From: JAXLQL01 sp046331625
GTDB lineage: Bacteria > Acidobacteriota > Terriglobia > Bryobacterales > Bryobacteraceae
Direction: 5' to 3'
NCBI GenBank assembly: GCA_046331625.1
Contig: JAXLQL010000066.1
Coordinates: forward strand, 1 to 12,154
DNA: 12,154 nt
Of the stretch, positions 1-7,442 are shown in pieces. The notes below the pieces were generated by a model, which did not search any database, was not told the DNA's origin, and saw only the letters and a program-made list of their open reading frames with translations. Both the position numbers and the translations under genes were made by a program. The number at the start of each line of letters is the position of its first letter. The first letter of the stretch is position 1.

Positions 1-1
1 T

Positions 2-913
2 GGCCATGTCGGTCCCGTTGAATGGTTTCCGATTCGTGGCCGGTTCGACACCTCATCTTCGACGATTCGCTTCGAGCCCGAAGAGAAGCCCGATGGCAAG
101 ATGACGATCGGCATTTGTCTTTCGAATCGCTCTTTTTCCGGCGGAAGGATCCGCACAGCGGTGAGCGTCGATGGACCTGGTGCGGCGGAAATCCTTTTCT
201 TCTATTCTCCAGTCACACGCGAACGATTGACAGCCGGAATTGGCGGCAGTGGGAACCTGTTTGCGATCCGGCACCATTGGTATGGCGAAGATGAAAAGCT
301 GAACTCGGACGAGTTGGCCAGCGGTGGCAACAAGAAGAACCTGCGCCCAGGCGCGGAATACAAGCTGGAACTGGCGCTCACGGGAGGCTCGGCACGCCTG
401 ATCGTCAACGGCGTGGAGGCGTGCTCGGCAACACTGCCATTTCAACCTCCTTCGAGCCAAGTTGGCGTCTACTGCAGCTCAGCACACGCAGTCGCGTTTC
501 GAGATTTCTCAGTCGAGACCGAGAAGCCGGTCGCCTTCGTGGTCATGCAGTTCACACCCGAATACGATCAACTGTTTCACGATGTGATCCGTCCAGTCTG
601 TGCGGAGTCTGGCCTCGTTGCAGTGCGAGCCGACGAAACCCCGGGACCAGGCATGATCATTGCCGATATCACCAAGCAGATTGTGGACTCCAAGGTGGTG
701 ATCGCGGACATCACGCCGCGGAACCCGAATGTCTACTACGAAGTGGGCTACGCGCACGCGTTGAAGAAGCCCACCATCCTGATTGCGGAGCGCAACGAGA
801 CCAAGCTCCCGTTCGACGTCTCGGCCTTCCGGACGCTGTTTTATGAGAACAGCATCGGCGGGAAGAAGAAGATCGAAGATGGGCTACGCAAGTATCTGAC
901 AGCGATCGGGTGA
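2..913 (+). CDS. ConA/LamG-like beta-sandwich fused to a nucleoside 2-deoxyribosyltransferase/TIR-like domain (5' partial)
   Basis: The frame is open from base 2 with no in-frame start before the ATG at 101, and the sequence before that ATG already reads as beta-strand protein. The gene therefore most likely begins left of the window. Counting from the ATG at 101, roughly residues 1-140 look like a concanavalin/LamG or DUF1080-type beta-sandwich, with the typical ending 'LRPGAEYKLELAL ... VNGVEACS ... QVGVYCSS ... VAFRDFSV'. Residues 144-266 look like a nucleoside 2-deoxyribosyltransferase/TIR-like alpha/beta domain: strand 'VAFVVMQF', 'IADITPRNPNVYYEVGYAHA' (201-220), then 'KKPTILIAER'. Glu214 sits where deoxyribosyltransferases carry the catalytic Glu. 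In this superfamily members cleave N-glycosidic bonds of nucleosides or nucleotides, and related domains serve as immune effectors; activity here is inference. No signal peptide or membrane segment is visible in the present part. It converges with the MmcQ gene, with 19 bp between stop codons. Confidence 0.75.
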   Translation, partial: GHVGPVEWFPIRGRFDTSSSTIRFEPEEKPDGKMTIGICLSNRSFSGGRIRTAVSVDGPGAAEILFFYSPVTRERLTAGIGGSGNLFAIRHHWYGEDEKLNSDELASGGNKKNLRPGAEYKLELALTGGSARLIVNGVEACSATLPFQPPSSQVGVYCSSAHAVAFRDFSVETEKPVAFVVMQFTPEYDQLFHDVIRPVCAESGLVAVRADETPGPGMIIADITKQIVDSKVVIADITPRNPNVYYEVGYAHALKKPTILIAERNETKLPFDVSAFRTLFYENSIGGKKKIEDGLRKYLTAIG

Positions 914-932
914 ATCGAGCCGCCCGCCGCGT

Positions 933-1277
933 CTACCGTAGTCCATCGCGGACCTTCTTCGGCAGCTTTGCCGTGACGATGTCGTAGGCTTGGCGCAACA
1001 ACCTGTGCAACTCCGGCTGTGGAAGCGCATCCGCTGTCTCGAGCGATGCCCAATGAGCGCGTGCGAGGTATGGTGCCGGCACGATCCCGGGCCGCTCCAC
1101 CAGTTCGGCGAACTCCTCGGGCGTGCACTTGAATCCGAGCCACGTTCGCGAGGGTTCGAGGTCGGCGACGGCGTACATCTTTCCCGCGATCTTGAACACG
1201 AGGTTCGATCCCCATTGCACACTCTCGGTGGTGTGAGGAAAGGAGAGGCAGAGTCGGCGGACTTGATCGACGGTCAT
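933..1277 (-). CDS. MmcQ/YjbR family protein
   Basis: A 114-residue cytosolic protein that matches the MmcQ/YjbR (DUF419, CyaY-like fold) family over its whole length. Visible hallmarks are 'LCLSFPHTTESVQWG' near the N terminus, 'VFKIAGKMYAV' (about 27-37), 'LGFKCTPEEFAEL' (about 47-59), 'PGIVPAPYLARAHWASL' (about 63-79), and the C-terminal 'AYDIVTAKLPKKVRDGL'. The family is often labelled DNA-binding on structural grounds, but no biochemical role is settled, so none is assigned here. The ATG lies 6 nt after the TAA stop of the upstream acetyltransferase, making it the probable last gene of the glcG-like/priA operon. No strong Shine-Dalgarno sequence is seen, so translation may rely on coupling. 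Confidence 0.87.
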   Translation of the reverse strand: MTVDQVRRLCLSFPHTTESVQWGSNLVFKIAGKMYAVADLEPSRTWLGFKCTPEEFAELVERPGIVPAPYLARAHWASLETADALPQPELHRLLRQAYDIVTAKLPKKVRDGLR

Positions 1278-1283
1278 GCTGTC

Positions 1284-2069
1284 TTACGGCGTAGCGAACA
1301 CGACGAAGCGCCCGCACGGTTCGTAGCCCATTCTGCGATACATGCGCATGCCCGCCGGGGTGGCCTGCAAGATCGTTCGCGTCGCTCCGATGCGCTTTCG
1401 CGTCTGCTCCACGGCGTGCCGCGTGATGGATTCGCCATAGCCGCGGCCCTGGAACGCCGACATCGTGGCCACGCTGTAGACGCCGATCACGTCGCCGGTC
1501 GGTTCTGTAGCTCCGATCGCCACCGGACCTCCGTTCGCATAGGCCACCCACCCTTGGAATCGCGCTGACCAGTACGTGCCGCCGCCGTAGATCTGTTCGG
1601 CGACGCGGCCCGGGAGTCCGAACCCGTGCGCGCAGACGTGAACGAAATCGCGGCGGCCTGCTTCGTCGGTGACGGGGCGCACGTCCACAGCGGGCAACTT
1701 GCGTGAGACGGGCTTCAATCGCTCGGCGACCATGCCCTGATGGTCCGCAACAAATTGCAGGCCGCGTGTTTCGAGTAGGCGCGCGAGGTGGCGGTAGGAT
1801 CCGGACTCGAGAAGGTCACTCGAGAACCAGCAACTCCAGCCTACTTTGCGTGCTTTGTAGAATCCCGCGGCCATTTCGATGAAGCGCGTCATTTCCGTGT
1901 GGGGCACGGCTTCCGAAAAAACGGTTGCGTTGAACACCGAGTAGTCGATGCCGGAACTGACGATGGCAACTCCGGGATAGTCGGCTAGTTCGCCTTTGGG
2001 CGTGGACCGCGAATATCCGCTCATGACGGAGCGGAGATTCCGGGCGATGAGGCTGACGGCCTCGGGCAT
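1284..2069 (-). CDS. GNAT family N-acetyltransferase
   Basis: A 261-residue cytosolic protein. The C-terminal part (about 125-258) is a GNAT acyltransferase domain. Motif A is 'VYSVATMSAFQGRGYGESI' (197-215), with the Q-x-x-G-x-G/A acetyl-CoA pyrophosphate loop formed by Q207-G-R-G-Y-G. Motif B is 'ILQATPAGMRMYRRMGY' (233-249), followed by the last strand 'RFVVFA'. The first 120 residues are probably a degenerate second GNAT-like half ('WFSSDLLESGSYRHLARLLE', 'MVAERL'), as in two-domain GNATs. The family transfers an acyl group from acyl-CoA to an amine; the substrate cannot be told. The ATG at 2069 is 8 nt after the priA TAA stop, which supports one transcript. There is no clear ribosome binding site; a second ATG at 2024 is possible but would remove start-proximal sequence. 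Confidence 0.85.
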   Translation of the reverse strand: MPEAVSLIARNLRSVMSGYSRSTPKGELADYPGVAIVSSGIDYSVFNATVFSEAVPHTEMTRFIEMAAGFYKARKVGWSCWFSSDLLESGSYRHLARLLETRGLQFVADHQGMVAERLKPVSRKLPAVDVRPVTDEAGRRDFVHVCAHGFGLPGRVAEQIYGGGTYWSARFQGWVAYANGGPVAIGATEPTGDVIGVYSVATMSAFQGRGYGESITRHAVEQTRKRIGATRTILQATPAGMRMYRRMGYEPCGRFVVFATP

Positions 2070-2077
2070 TTGGCGAT

Positions 2078-4495
2078 TTATAGCAAGCTCAGCGGGTCCA
2101 CGTCAATCACCAGCGCGGTGGCTGGCCACTTTCGGTCGAGAGCGGTTCTGCGCAGCATCTGGAGCACGTCATTGAGCCGCTTGCGATCCACGGCTTTGAT
2201 CAGCATCTGATAGCGAAACTCCTGTTTGAGACGGGGCACGGGCGCCTCGGCGGGCCCCATGATTTTCAAGCCTTCCGGAGGAGGGTCGAGCAGCAGCGCG
2301 ATCTCGCCGCTCAACCGCAGCGATTCCTCCTGGCTTTGGTGGCGCACCACCACGTTCGCGAGCGCGGAAAACGGCGGATAGCGCATGAGGCGGCGAAACT
2401 CGAGCTCCTTGGCGTAGAACTTCGCGTAGTCTTGCGCGGCCGCGGAGCGGATCGCGTAGTGCTCGGGATTGATCGTTTGCAACAGCACCGTTCCGGCAAG
2501 TTCGCCGCGGCCGGCGCGACCGGCGGCTTGTGTCAGCAACTGGAAGGTACGCTCGGCGGCGCGAAAGTCCGGCATGCCGAGACCGATGTCGGCGTTGACG
2601 ATGCCAACCAGGGTCACATTCGGGATGTCGTGGCCCTTGGCGATCATTTGAGTTCCTACCAGCAGGTCAAACTGCTTGTCACGAAAACCGTGGAGAATGT
2701 TTTCGTAGTCGCGGCGGCCGGAAACGGTGTCGCGATCCATGCGAGCGATCTTGGCCTTGGGAAAGTCGCGATGGAGTTCTTCCTCCACGCGTTCGCTGCC
2801 GGTTCCGATGAAGTAGACATGTTCGCTCTGGCACTGCGGGCACTTGTCGGGAACGCGCTCGGCGTAGCCGCAGAAGTGACAGAGCATGCGGCGGTCGCGG
2901 CGGTGATAGGTGAGCGTGACGGCGCAGTTCTGGCATTCCAGGCGGTGCCCGCAGGAGCGGCAAGTGCAGAACGAAGCGAATCCGCGGCGGTTCAGCAGTA
3001 GCATCGCTTGCTCGCCGCGTTCGAGGCGGTCCTGCACGGCGGTCACCAAGGCTCGCGAGAACGTTGCCTGCTTGCGCGTCTCGAGAAACTCCTGACGCAT
3101 GTCGATGATTTCCACTTCCGGCAGCGGCCGCTTCTGGATGCGCTCGGGCATTTCGACGAGCGTGTACTTCTTCTTTTCGGCGTTGTAGCGGCTCTCGAGA
3201 CTCGGCGTGGCCGAGCCGAGCACCACGCATGCGTTCGAATTCCTCGCGCGCACCACCGCTACGTCGCGGCCGTTGTAGCGAGGAGTCTCTTCCTGCTTGT
3301 AGCTTCCGTCGTGCTCTTCGTCAACCAGGATCAACCCGAGATTTTGCACAGGCGCGAACACGCCAGACCGCGTGCCGACCACGACGCCCGCGGCGCCGCT
3401 CCGGATGCGACGCCACTGCTCCACGCGTTCGAGATCAGTGAAGGCGGAGTGGAGAATCGCCACGCGGTCTCCGAAGCGGTGGAAGAACTGGCCGGCCACG
3501 GCGGGCGTGAGTCCGATCTCGGGAACGAGAAGGAGCGCACTGCGGCCTTGCGCGAGCGTGTATTCGATCAGGCGAAGATAGACTTCCGTCTTGCCCGAGC
3601 CCGTGACTCCATGCAACAGAAATGCCTCGAAACGTTTCGCGTCGAGCGCCTGGCGGATCGTATCGAACGCGCGCTGCTGGAAGGCGTTCAAATCATGTAC
3701 GGGCTTGGCCGGCTCAGACAGCATCGCCGGGCCTTCGGGTTTTAGCGCGATCAGGTTCCGGCGCGCCAGCGCGCGCGCTGCGGTGGAAGCCTTGGGCAGC
3801 GTCTGCTCGATTTCGGCGAGATTGTGCGAGCCGGGGTGCAGTTCGAGATAGGAGACGAGTTCGCGTTCCGACTTCGAGAGCTTCTCCCCCTCGGGCCGCT
3901 GGATGAACTCGGCGCGCAGGCGCTCGGCGGGGGACCGCAGGGGATCGCGATCTTCGATTTCGCGTTCCACCGCGACGAAGCCGCGCTTGATCAAGCCCTT
4001 GAGTGCGGCTTCGCTCTTCGGGACCTTCTTGGCGAGGTATCCGGCCGAGAGAGCGCGCGGCTCGAGTAGGCGCAGAATCTCCACGGCTGCATCTTTCGAC
4101 TCGGTGGCGAGCAACTGTCGCGCGGCATCGCGCCCTGCATCGGTGAGCGTGTACGTGGTGGACTGCCGCGTCTCGCCAGCGAGCGGAGTCATGGAACGCA
4201 ACACTTCACCGAGCGGGGCGCAGTAGTAGGCGGAGATCCACTGCCCGAGCGACATCAACTCCGCGTCGAGCACGGGCTCTTCGTCCAGCACGCGCACGAT
4301 GTCGCGAATCTCGGCATCGGGGCGCTCGTCATGCACACGCACCGCTACGCCGGAAAGCTTTCGCGGACCGAAGGGTACGATGACACGACACCCGGGCCGC
4401 ACGCGCCGTGCCGATGGCGGAAGAGCGTAGGTGAAAGGCCGGTCCAGCGGGACCGGAAGGCTGACGTCGCAGTACGCGGGGGACTCTGGAGTCAC
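2078..4495 (-). CDS. priA: Primosomal protein N' (replication restart helicase PriA)
   Basis: At 805 residues this is a full-length PriA, an ATP-dependent 3'-5' DNA helicase that recognises stalled forks and D-loops and starts DnaB reloading. Residues 1-105 are the 3'-DNA-binding domain, starting 'CDVSLPVPLDRPFTYALP'. A winged-helix region follows (about 115-260). The helicase core has Walker A G296-VTGSGK-T303, the Walker B box DEEH (392-395), 'GSATPSLESR' (427-436), motif V-like 'GTQMIAKGHD' (614-623) and motif VI 'QAAGRAGRG' (656-664). Between the helicase lobes lie the eight zinc-binding cysteines in four CxxC pairs: 512/515, 521/524, 539/542 and 552/555. All key residues are present. The start is GTG, inside a GTGA overlap with the stop of the upstream GlcG-like gene, which suggests translational coupling. 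PriA-style N-terminal sequence begins right after this codon. Confidence 0.98.
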   Translation of the reverse strand: MTPESPAYCDVSLPVPLDRPFTYALPPSARRVRPGCRVIVPFGPRKLSGVAVRVHDERPDAEIRDIVRVLDEEPVLDAELMSLGQWISAYYCAPLGEVLRSMTPLAGETRQSTTYTLTDAGRDAARQLLATESKDAAVEILRLLEPRALSAGYLAKKVPKSEAALKGLIKRGFVAVEREIEDRDPLRSPAERLRAEFIQRPEGEKLSKSERELVSYLELHPGSHNLAEIEQTLPKASTAARALARRNLIALKPEGPAMLSEPAKPVHDLNAFQQRAFDTIRQALDAKRFEAFLLHGVTGSGKTEVYLRLIEYTLAQGRSALLLVPEIGLTPAVAGQFFHRFGDRVAILHSAFTDLERVEQWRRIRSGAAGVVVGTRSGVFAPVQNLGLILVDEEHDGSYKQEETPRYNGRDVAVVRARNSNACVVLGSATPSLESRYNAEKKKYTLVEMPERIQKRPLPEVEIIDMRQEFLETRKQATFSRALVTAVQDRLERGEQAMLLLNRRGFASFCTCRSCGHRLECQNCAVTLTYHRRDRRMLCHFCGYAERVPDKCPQCQSEHVYFIGTGSERVEEELHRDFPKAKIARMDRDTVSGRRDYENILHGFRDKQFDLLVGTQMIAKGHDIPNVTLVGIVNADIGLGMPDFRAAERTFQLLTQAAGRAGRGELAGTVLLQTINPEHYAIRSAAAQDYAKFYAKELEFRRLMRYPPFSALANVVVRHQSQEESLRLSGEIALLLDPPPEGLKIMGPAEAPVPRLKQEFRYQMLIKAVDRKRLNDVLQMLRRTALDRKWPATALVIDVDPLSLL

Positions 4496-4974
4496 CGCCC
4501 GATGATCTTCGGCAACGCGTTCACGCCGGCCGTCGCGATCTGGCCGTCTTCATTCGACTGCACGCCGCTGACACCGATCGCACCGAGAATTTGTCCGTCG
4601 ACCGTGAGCGGAAGTCCGCCTTCGACAGGAATCGCGCCGGGCAACTTGAGGATCGCCTGACGGCCGCCTTTGAGCGCCTCTTCGAAGACCTTGGTGGGCC
4701 GCTTGAACTTCACCGCGCTCGCGCCCTTGGCGATCGCCACATCGATGCTGCCGATTTGCGTGCCGTCCATACGCTGCAAGTAGAGCAGGTTTCCGCCTTC
4801 GTCGAGGATCGTGATCACCACGTTCCACTTGTTCGCAAGCGCTTCGGCTTCGGCTGCGGCGGCGATCTTTTTGGCGACAGCCAACGTCAGGGTTTTCTTA
4901 GTGGCAAGCTCTTCGGCCATGGAGACTCCGATCATCGAAAGACTGAGAACCGCAAGTTGGATAACGCGCTTCAT
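4492..4974 (-). CDS. Secreted GlcG/HbpS-type heme-binding-like protein (DUF336)
   Basis: The 160-residue product starts at the ATG at 4974, chosen because it gives a clean Sec signal peptide: KR at residues 2-3, a hydrophobic core 'VIQLAVLSLSMIGV', and probable cleavage after 'SMA' at residue 20. The longer open frame upstream is Arg-rich and not protein-like. The mature part fits the GlcG/HbpS family: 'LTLAVAKKIAAAAEAEALA' (29-47), 'VVITILDEGGNLLYLQRMDG' (52-71), 'AIAKGASAVKFKRPTKVF' (80-97), 'PVEGGLPLTVDG' (116-127) and 'GAIGVSG' (131-137). HbpS binds heme outside the cell in Streptomyces; GlcG itself is of unclear function. Heme binding here is inferred from family only. The protein would be periplasmic. 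It leads the operon, overlapping the priA start by 4 nt. No Shine-Dalgarno sequence is visible before its ATG. Confidence 0.88.
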   Translation of the reverse strand: MKRVIQLAVLSLSMIGVSMAEELATKKTLTLAVAKKIAAAAEAEALANKWNVVITILDEGGNLLYLQRMDGTQIGSIDVAIAKGASAVKFKRPTKVFEEALKGGRQAILKLPGAIPVEGGLPLTVDGQILGAIGVSGVQSNEDGQIATAGVNALPKIIGR

Positions 4975-4983
4975 GCGGGTCAG

Positions 4984-5025
4984 GGTAGCACAAGCTTGCG
5001 GGCGTGAGCCGCGGAGACGGCTACC
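4984..5025. promoter_or_regulatory. Divergent promoter region with a symmetric inverted repeat
   Basis: Only 60 bp separate the GlcG-like ATG (4974, minus strand) from the serine hydrolase ATG (5035, plus strand), so both promoters must lie here or within the genes. The gap holds a perfect 6-bp inverted repeat, GGTAGC at 4984-4989 and GCTACC at 5020-5025. Its centre (5004.5) coincides with the midpoint between the two start codons. A small hairpin, AGCCG/CGGCT with a 6-nt loop, lies at 5007-5022. No convincing -35/-10 pair is seen for either direction. Six-base arms could arise by chance, so an operator role is only a suggestion. Confidence 0.25.
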
Positions 5026-5034
5026 ATACGATTC

Positions 5035-6519
5035 ATGCTTGCTCGCGTGACGATCGGGGCCGCGTGTGCGGAGGCGTTGGCTTTTTCGCAAGAGAACGAG
5101 GCGGCGGCGCTGGCGGCGCAAACATTGAAGGACTGGAATGTTCCGGGGCTCGCGCTCGCGATCGTGCGGGACGGACGCGTGGTCCACGTGGGCGGATACG
5201 GCGTGCGCGGCAACACTGGGCGAGAAGCCGTGACTACGAAGACGCTCTTCGGCATCGGGTCCATCACCAAGTCATTTACCGTGCTCACGCTCGGCACGCT
5301 GGCGCTGGAAGGCAAGCTCGATTGGGACAAGCCCGTGCGCGACTACATGCCGGACTTTCGTCTGCAGGATCCGGTGGCCGCCGAGCGCGCCACCGCTCGC
5401 GATCTGGTGACGCATCGTACCGGGCTTCCGCGGCATGACGCGATGTGGGGAGGCGGAAACTACTCGCGCATGGACATCTACGAGCGCCTTCGTTATCTCG
5501 CGCCGAGCCGCGATTTTCGGGCAGCGTTCCAGTACAACAACCTGATGTACATGACAGGTGGAATTCTCGCCGAGCGCATCGGCGGGGGGCCGTGGGAGGC
5601 GTTGGTGAAGCAGCGTGTGATGGAGAAGGCGGGGATGCGCGCCACCGTGACCACCTACGCCGAAGCGGCGCTTGCGAGCGATCGGGCGATTGGGCACGGT
5701 GATCAGGCCACGCCCGAGGAGATTCCGATTTCGGCCGTGGCCGCGGGGATCGACGCGGCTGCTCCCGCCGGTGCGATTCATTCGCACATCGAAGACATGG
5801 CGCGCTACATGGTGATGCATCTCGGCGATGGCGAGATCGAAGGCGGGCGTGTGTTGCCCGCTCCTTTGTTTCGTGAGATGCGAACGCCGCGAATTCCCTG
5901 CCCTGGCGCGGCCGCGCAATATCCGGGCGAGCAGAGCTACGGGATGGGCCTGTTCCTCACACAGTATCGCGGGCATTCGGTCGCGTTTCATACCGGAACC
6001 TACGGCGGGTATCATGCGTTGCTGTGGATGCTGCCGGAACAAAAGTTCGGCGTCATGATTTTGATGAATCGCGTGGTGCGGGCAGCGCCGGCGGCGCTTG
6101 CGCTGAAGCTGACGGACCTGTTCCTCGGTGCGCCTGCCACTGACTGGACGGCATCCCTGAAGAAGGCCGCGTCAAGCGATGCGGAGAAGACGAAGCAGGC
6201 CGCCGTGGAATTGCGGCAGAAGCGCAAAGACGGTACGCAACCGAGTCACGAGTTGGCGGCGTACACGGGAGCTTTCCGGAATACGGCATACGGCGAGGTG
6301 ACGGTGGAGCAGGCCGGGGGTAAGCTCACCATGTCGCGCAATCTGCGACGCGCGATCAAGATCGAACACTGGCACTACGACGTATTCGCGATCCCCGCCG
6401 ATGGCAACGTGGCGCCGGACCTGGTGCGGTTCGAGATGAACGACGAGGGCGAGATCGACCGGCTCCATTGGAAGCTGGAACCAGCCGTCTCGCCGATCGT
6501 ATTCGAGCGCGTGCGTTGA
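5035..6519 (+). CDS. Serine hydrolase of the class C beta-lactamase/penicillin-binding fold with C-terminal DUF3471-like domain
   Basis: A 494-residue protein. An in-frame TGA at 5005-5007 and the absence of other start codons make the ATG at 5035 the earliest start. The first ~18 residues form a weak, short signal-peptide-like stretch with one Arg, so export is likely but not certain. The beta-lactamase domain (about 20-365) has all three active-site elements: S76-I-T-K79 (SxxK nucleophile and base), Y167-N-N169 (YxN), and H319-T-G321 (the KTG equivalent; HTG is usual in esterase/peptidase-like members). Residues about 405-492, starting 'ELAAYTGAFRNTAYGEV', match a DUF3471-type beta domain seen at the end of such hydrolases. 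It probably hydrolyses esters, D-amino-acid peptides or similar envelope or environmental substrates. Antibiotic resistance should not be assumed. There is no strong ribosome binding site. It is divergent from the priA operon and convergent with the next gene with zero spacing. Confidence 0.92.
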   Translation: MLARVTIGAACAEALAFSQENEAAALAAQTLKDWNVPGLALAIVRDGRVVHVGGYGVRGNTGREAVTTKTLFGIGSITKSFTVLTLGTLALEGKLDWDKPVRDYMPDFRLQDPVAAERATARDLVTHRTGLPRHDAMWGGGNYSRMDIYERLRYLAPSRDFRAAFQYNNLMYMTGGILAERIGGGPWEALVKQRVMEKAGMRATVTTYAEAALASDRAIGHGDQATPEEIPISAVAAGIDAAAPAGAIHSHIEDMARYMVMHLGDGEIEGGRVLPAPLFREMRTPRIPCPGAAAQYPGEQSYGMGLFLTQYRGHSVAFHTGTYGGYHALLWMLPEQKFGVMILMNRVVRAAPAALALKLTDLFLGAPATDWTASLKKAASSDAEKTKQAAVELRQKRKDGTQPSHELAAYTGAFRNTAYGEVTVEQAGGKLTMSRNLRRAIKIEHWHYDVFAIPADGNVAPDLVRFEMNDEGEIDRLHWKLEPAVSPIVFERVR

Positions 6520-7407
6520 CTATTTCGCCAAGCCTGTGCCGGCGAGTTTGCCTTCCGTCAATGCGAATCGTAGCGCTGCACGGGCGCCTTGGAGACCGGG
6601 TGGCGATTGCGATTGCGCCAGTACGAACGCGACCTTGCGACCTATGGTGGTGTCACCAGGGAGGACCCAGGTCGCGCTTCCGGTGCAATCGGAGTTGACC
6701 TTGTACGTTCCGGTGAGTTGCATTTTCGGCTGCGCTCCAGCCGCGCTGTCGACTGTGAAGGCGCCGCTTCCATCGGCCCAGAAACGGCCGATGATCGTGA
6801 ACGGCAGCGAGGTTGCTTGCGTGCCGCTGTCACCGAGGCTGACTGCGGAACCCGAGACTCCGTAGGCTCCGCTCAACGTCGAATTCGAGCAACCATTCGC
6901 AAGGAAGGGCCGCACGAAGCTGACGAGCAGTTGCGAGTCGCCGCTCGAGAGGTTGGCCTCGCCGCCTCGATCCTGCAGAACCCCGTTGAACGTGATCGTG
7001 GCCGAGGAGAATGCGGAGTTCTTGGCGAAGACGTCCTGGATCTTCATCTGCATCGTGCAGTCCGTGTTGACCGTGTAGGTGCCGATTCGTACGCTCGAAG
7101 AGTCGGTTGGGTCTACTTGAAACAACAAACCAGCGCCATCACCGAGCACACGCCCGCTAATCGAGACTGGCGACACGTTCACTCCGGAGCCCGCCCGCGC
7201 CAATGCGCCTACGGTGGTGGTGCTGAACTCGCCCGTGCTGCCGGGCGGTGTCACGGTTACTGGCGCGTAGAGCAAGCGCTCGGCGGTGAAAACGTAGGGG
7301 CCGGAGAAATCCTGTGGTCCCGAACAAAGCTGTGCCCGAACCGCGGGCGTGACCCAAAGCACGAAGGATAGAGCAGACAGGGAAACGATACGCGAATGGA
7401 ACTGCAT
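6520..7407 (-). CDS. Secreted protein of unknown function with two tandem homologous domains
   Basis: The family is not recognised. I chose the ATG at 7407 (295 residues) over an upstream in-frame codon because a perfect AGGAGG lies 11 nt before it and the product then starts with a clean signal peptide: 'MQFHSRIVSLSALSFVLWV', cleavage after 'AVRA' at residue 25. The mature protein is an internal duplication. Unit 1 runs C28-SGPQDFSGPYVF, then 'GRVLGDGAGLLFQVD' (85-99), then 'GTYTVNTDCT' (109-118). Unit 2 runs C173-SNSTLSGAYGV, then 'GRFWADGSGAFTVD' (207-220), then 'GTYKVNSDCT' (233-242). Each unit has two Cys (28/117 and 173/241), plausibly one disulfide per domain. The composition is Ser/Thr/Gly-rich and beta-strand-like, as expected for an envelope or extracellular beta-sandwich. 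No catalytic motif is visible. Its stop codon abuts the stop of the convergent hydrolase. Confidence 0.75.
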   Translation of the reverse strand: MQFHSRIVSLSALSFVLWVTPAVRAQLCSGPQDFSGPYVFTAERLLYAPVTVTPPGSTGEFSTTTVGALARAGSGVNVSPVSISGRVLGDGAGLLFQVDPTDSSSVRIGTYTVNTDCTMQMKIQDVFAKNSAFSSATITFNGVLQDRGGEANLSSGDSQLLVSFVRPFLANGCSNSTLSGAYGVSGSAVSLGDSGTQATSLPFTIIGRFWADGSGAFTVDSAAGAQPKMQLTGTYKVNSDCTGSATWVLPGDTTIGRKVAFVLAQSQSPPGLQGARAALRFALTEGKLAGTGLAK

Positions 7408-7418
7408 TCTTGTGTGAG

Positions 7419-7424
7419 CCTCCT
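7419..7424 (-). promoter_or_regulatory. Strong Shine-Dalgarno sequence fixing the start of the tandem-domain secreted protein
   Basis: On the minus strand this reads AGGAGG, a full match to the anti-Shine-Dalgarno complement, and lies 11 nt before the ATG at 7407. It is the main reason to prefer this start over the in-frame upstream codon at 7506, whose extra residues lack signal-peptide character. The spacing is slightly long. Confidence 0.6.
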
Positions 7425-7442
7425 GACTCGTAGTGGTGTGAT

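Noticed and set aside
841..1551. A 236-codon minus-strand frame spanning the MmcQ gene and part of the GNAT gene.
   Set aside because: The MmcQ/YjbR and GNAT frames both give strong family matches in other registers. This one reads as an Arg-rich out-of-frame shadow and runs into the opposite-strand gene end.
2336..3745. Two long plus-strand frames (2336-3001 and 3008-3745) opposite priA.
   Set aside because: Every key PriA motif is intact on the minus strand here, and the antisense products are Ala/Arg/Glu-rich low-information sequence.
4975..5187. An N-terminal extension of the GlcG-like gene to 5187.
   Set aside because: The extra 71 residues are Arg-rich without domain features and overlap the divergent hydrolase gene, while the ATG at 4974 gives a clean signal peptide.
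5272..6042. A 256-codon minus-strand frame opposite the serine hydrolase.
   Set aside because: It is antisense to the SxxK, YxN and HTG motifs of a clear enzyme gene, and the product is His/Arg-rich with no domain.
5035..6519. Calling the serine hydrolase an antibiotic-resistance beta-lactamase.
   Set aside because: The HTG motif, the C-terminal DUF3471-like domain and the length fit esterase/peptidase-like members of the fold. Nothing in the sequence specifically supports beta-lactam hydrolysis.
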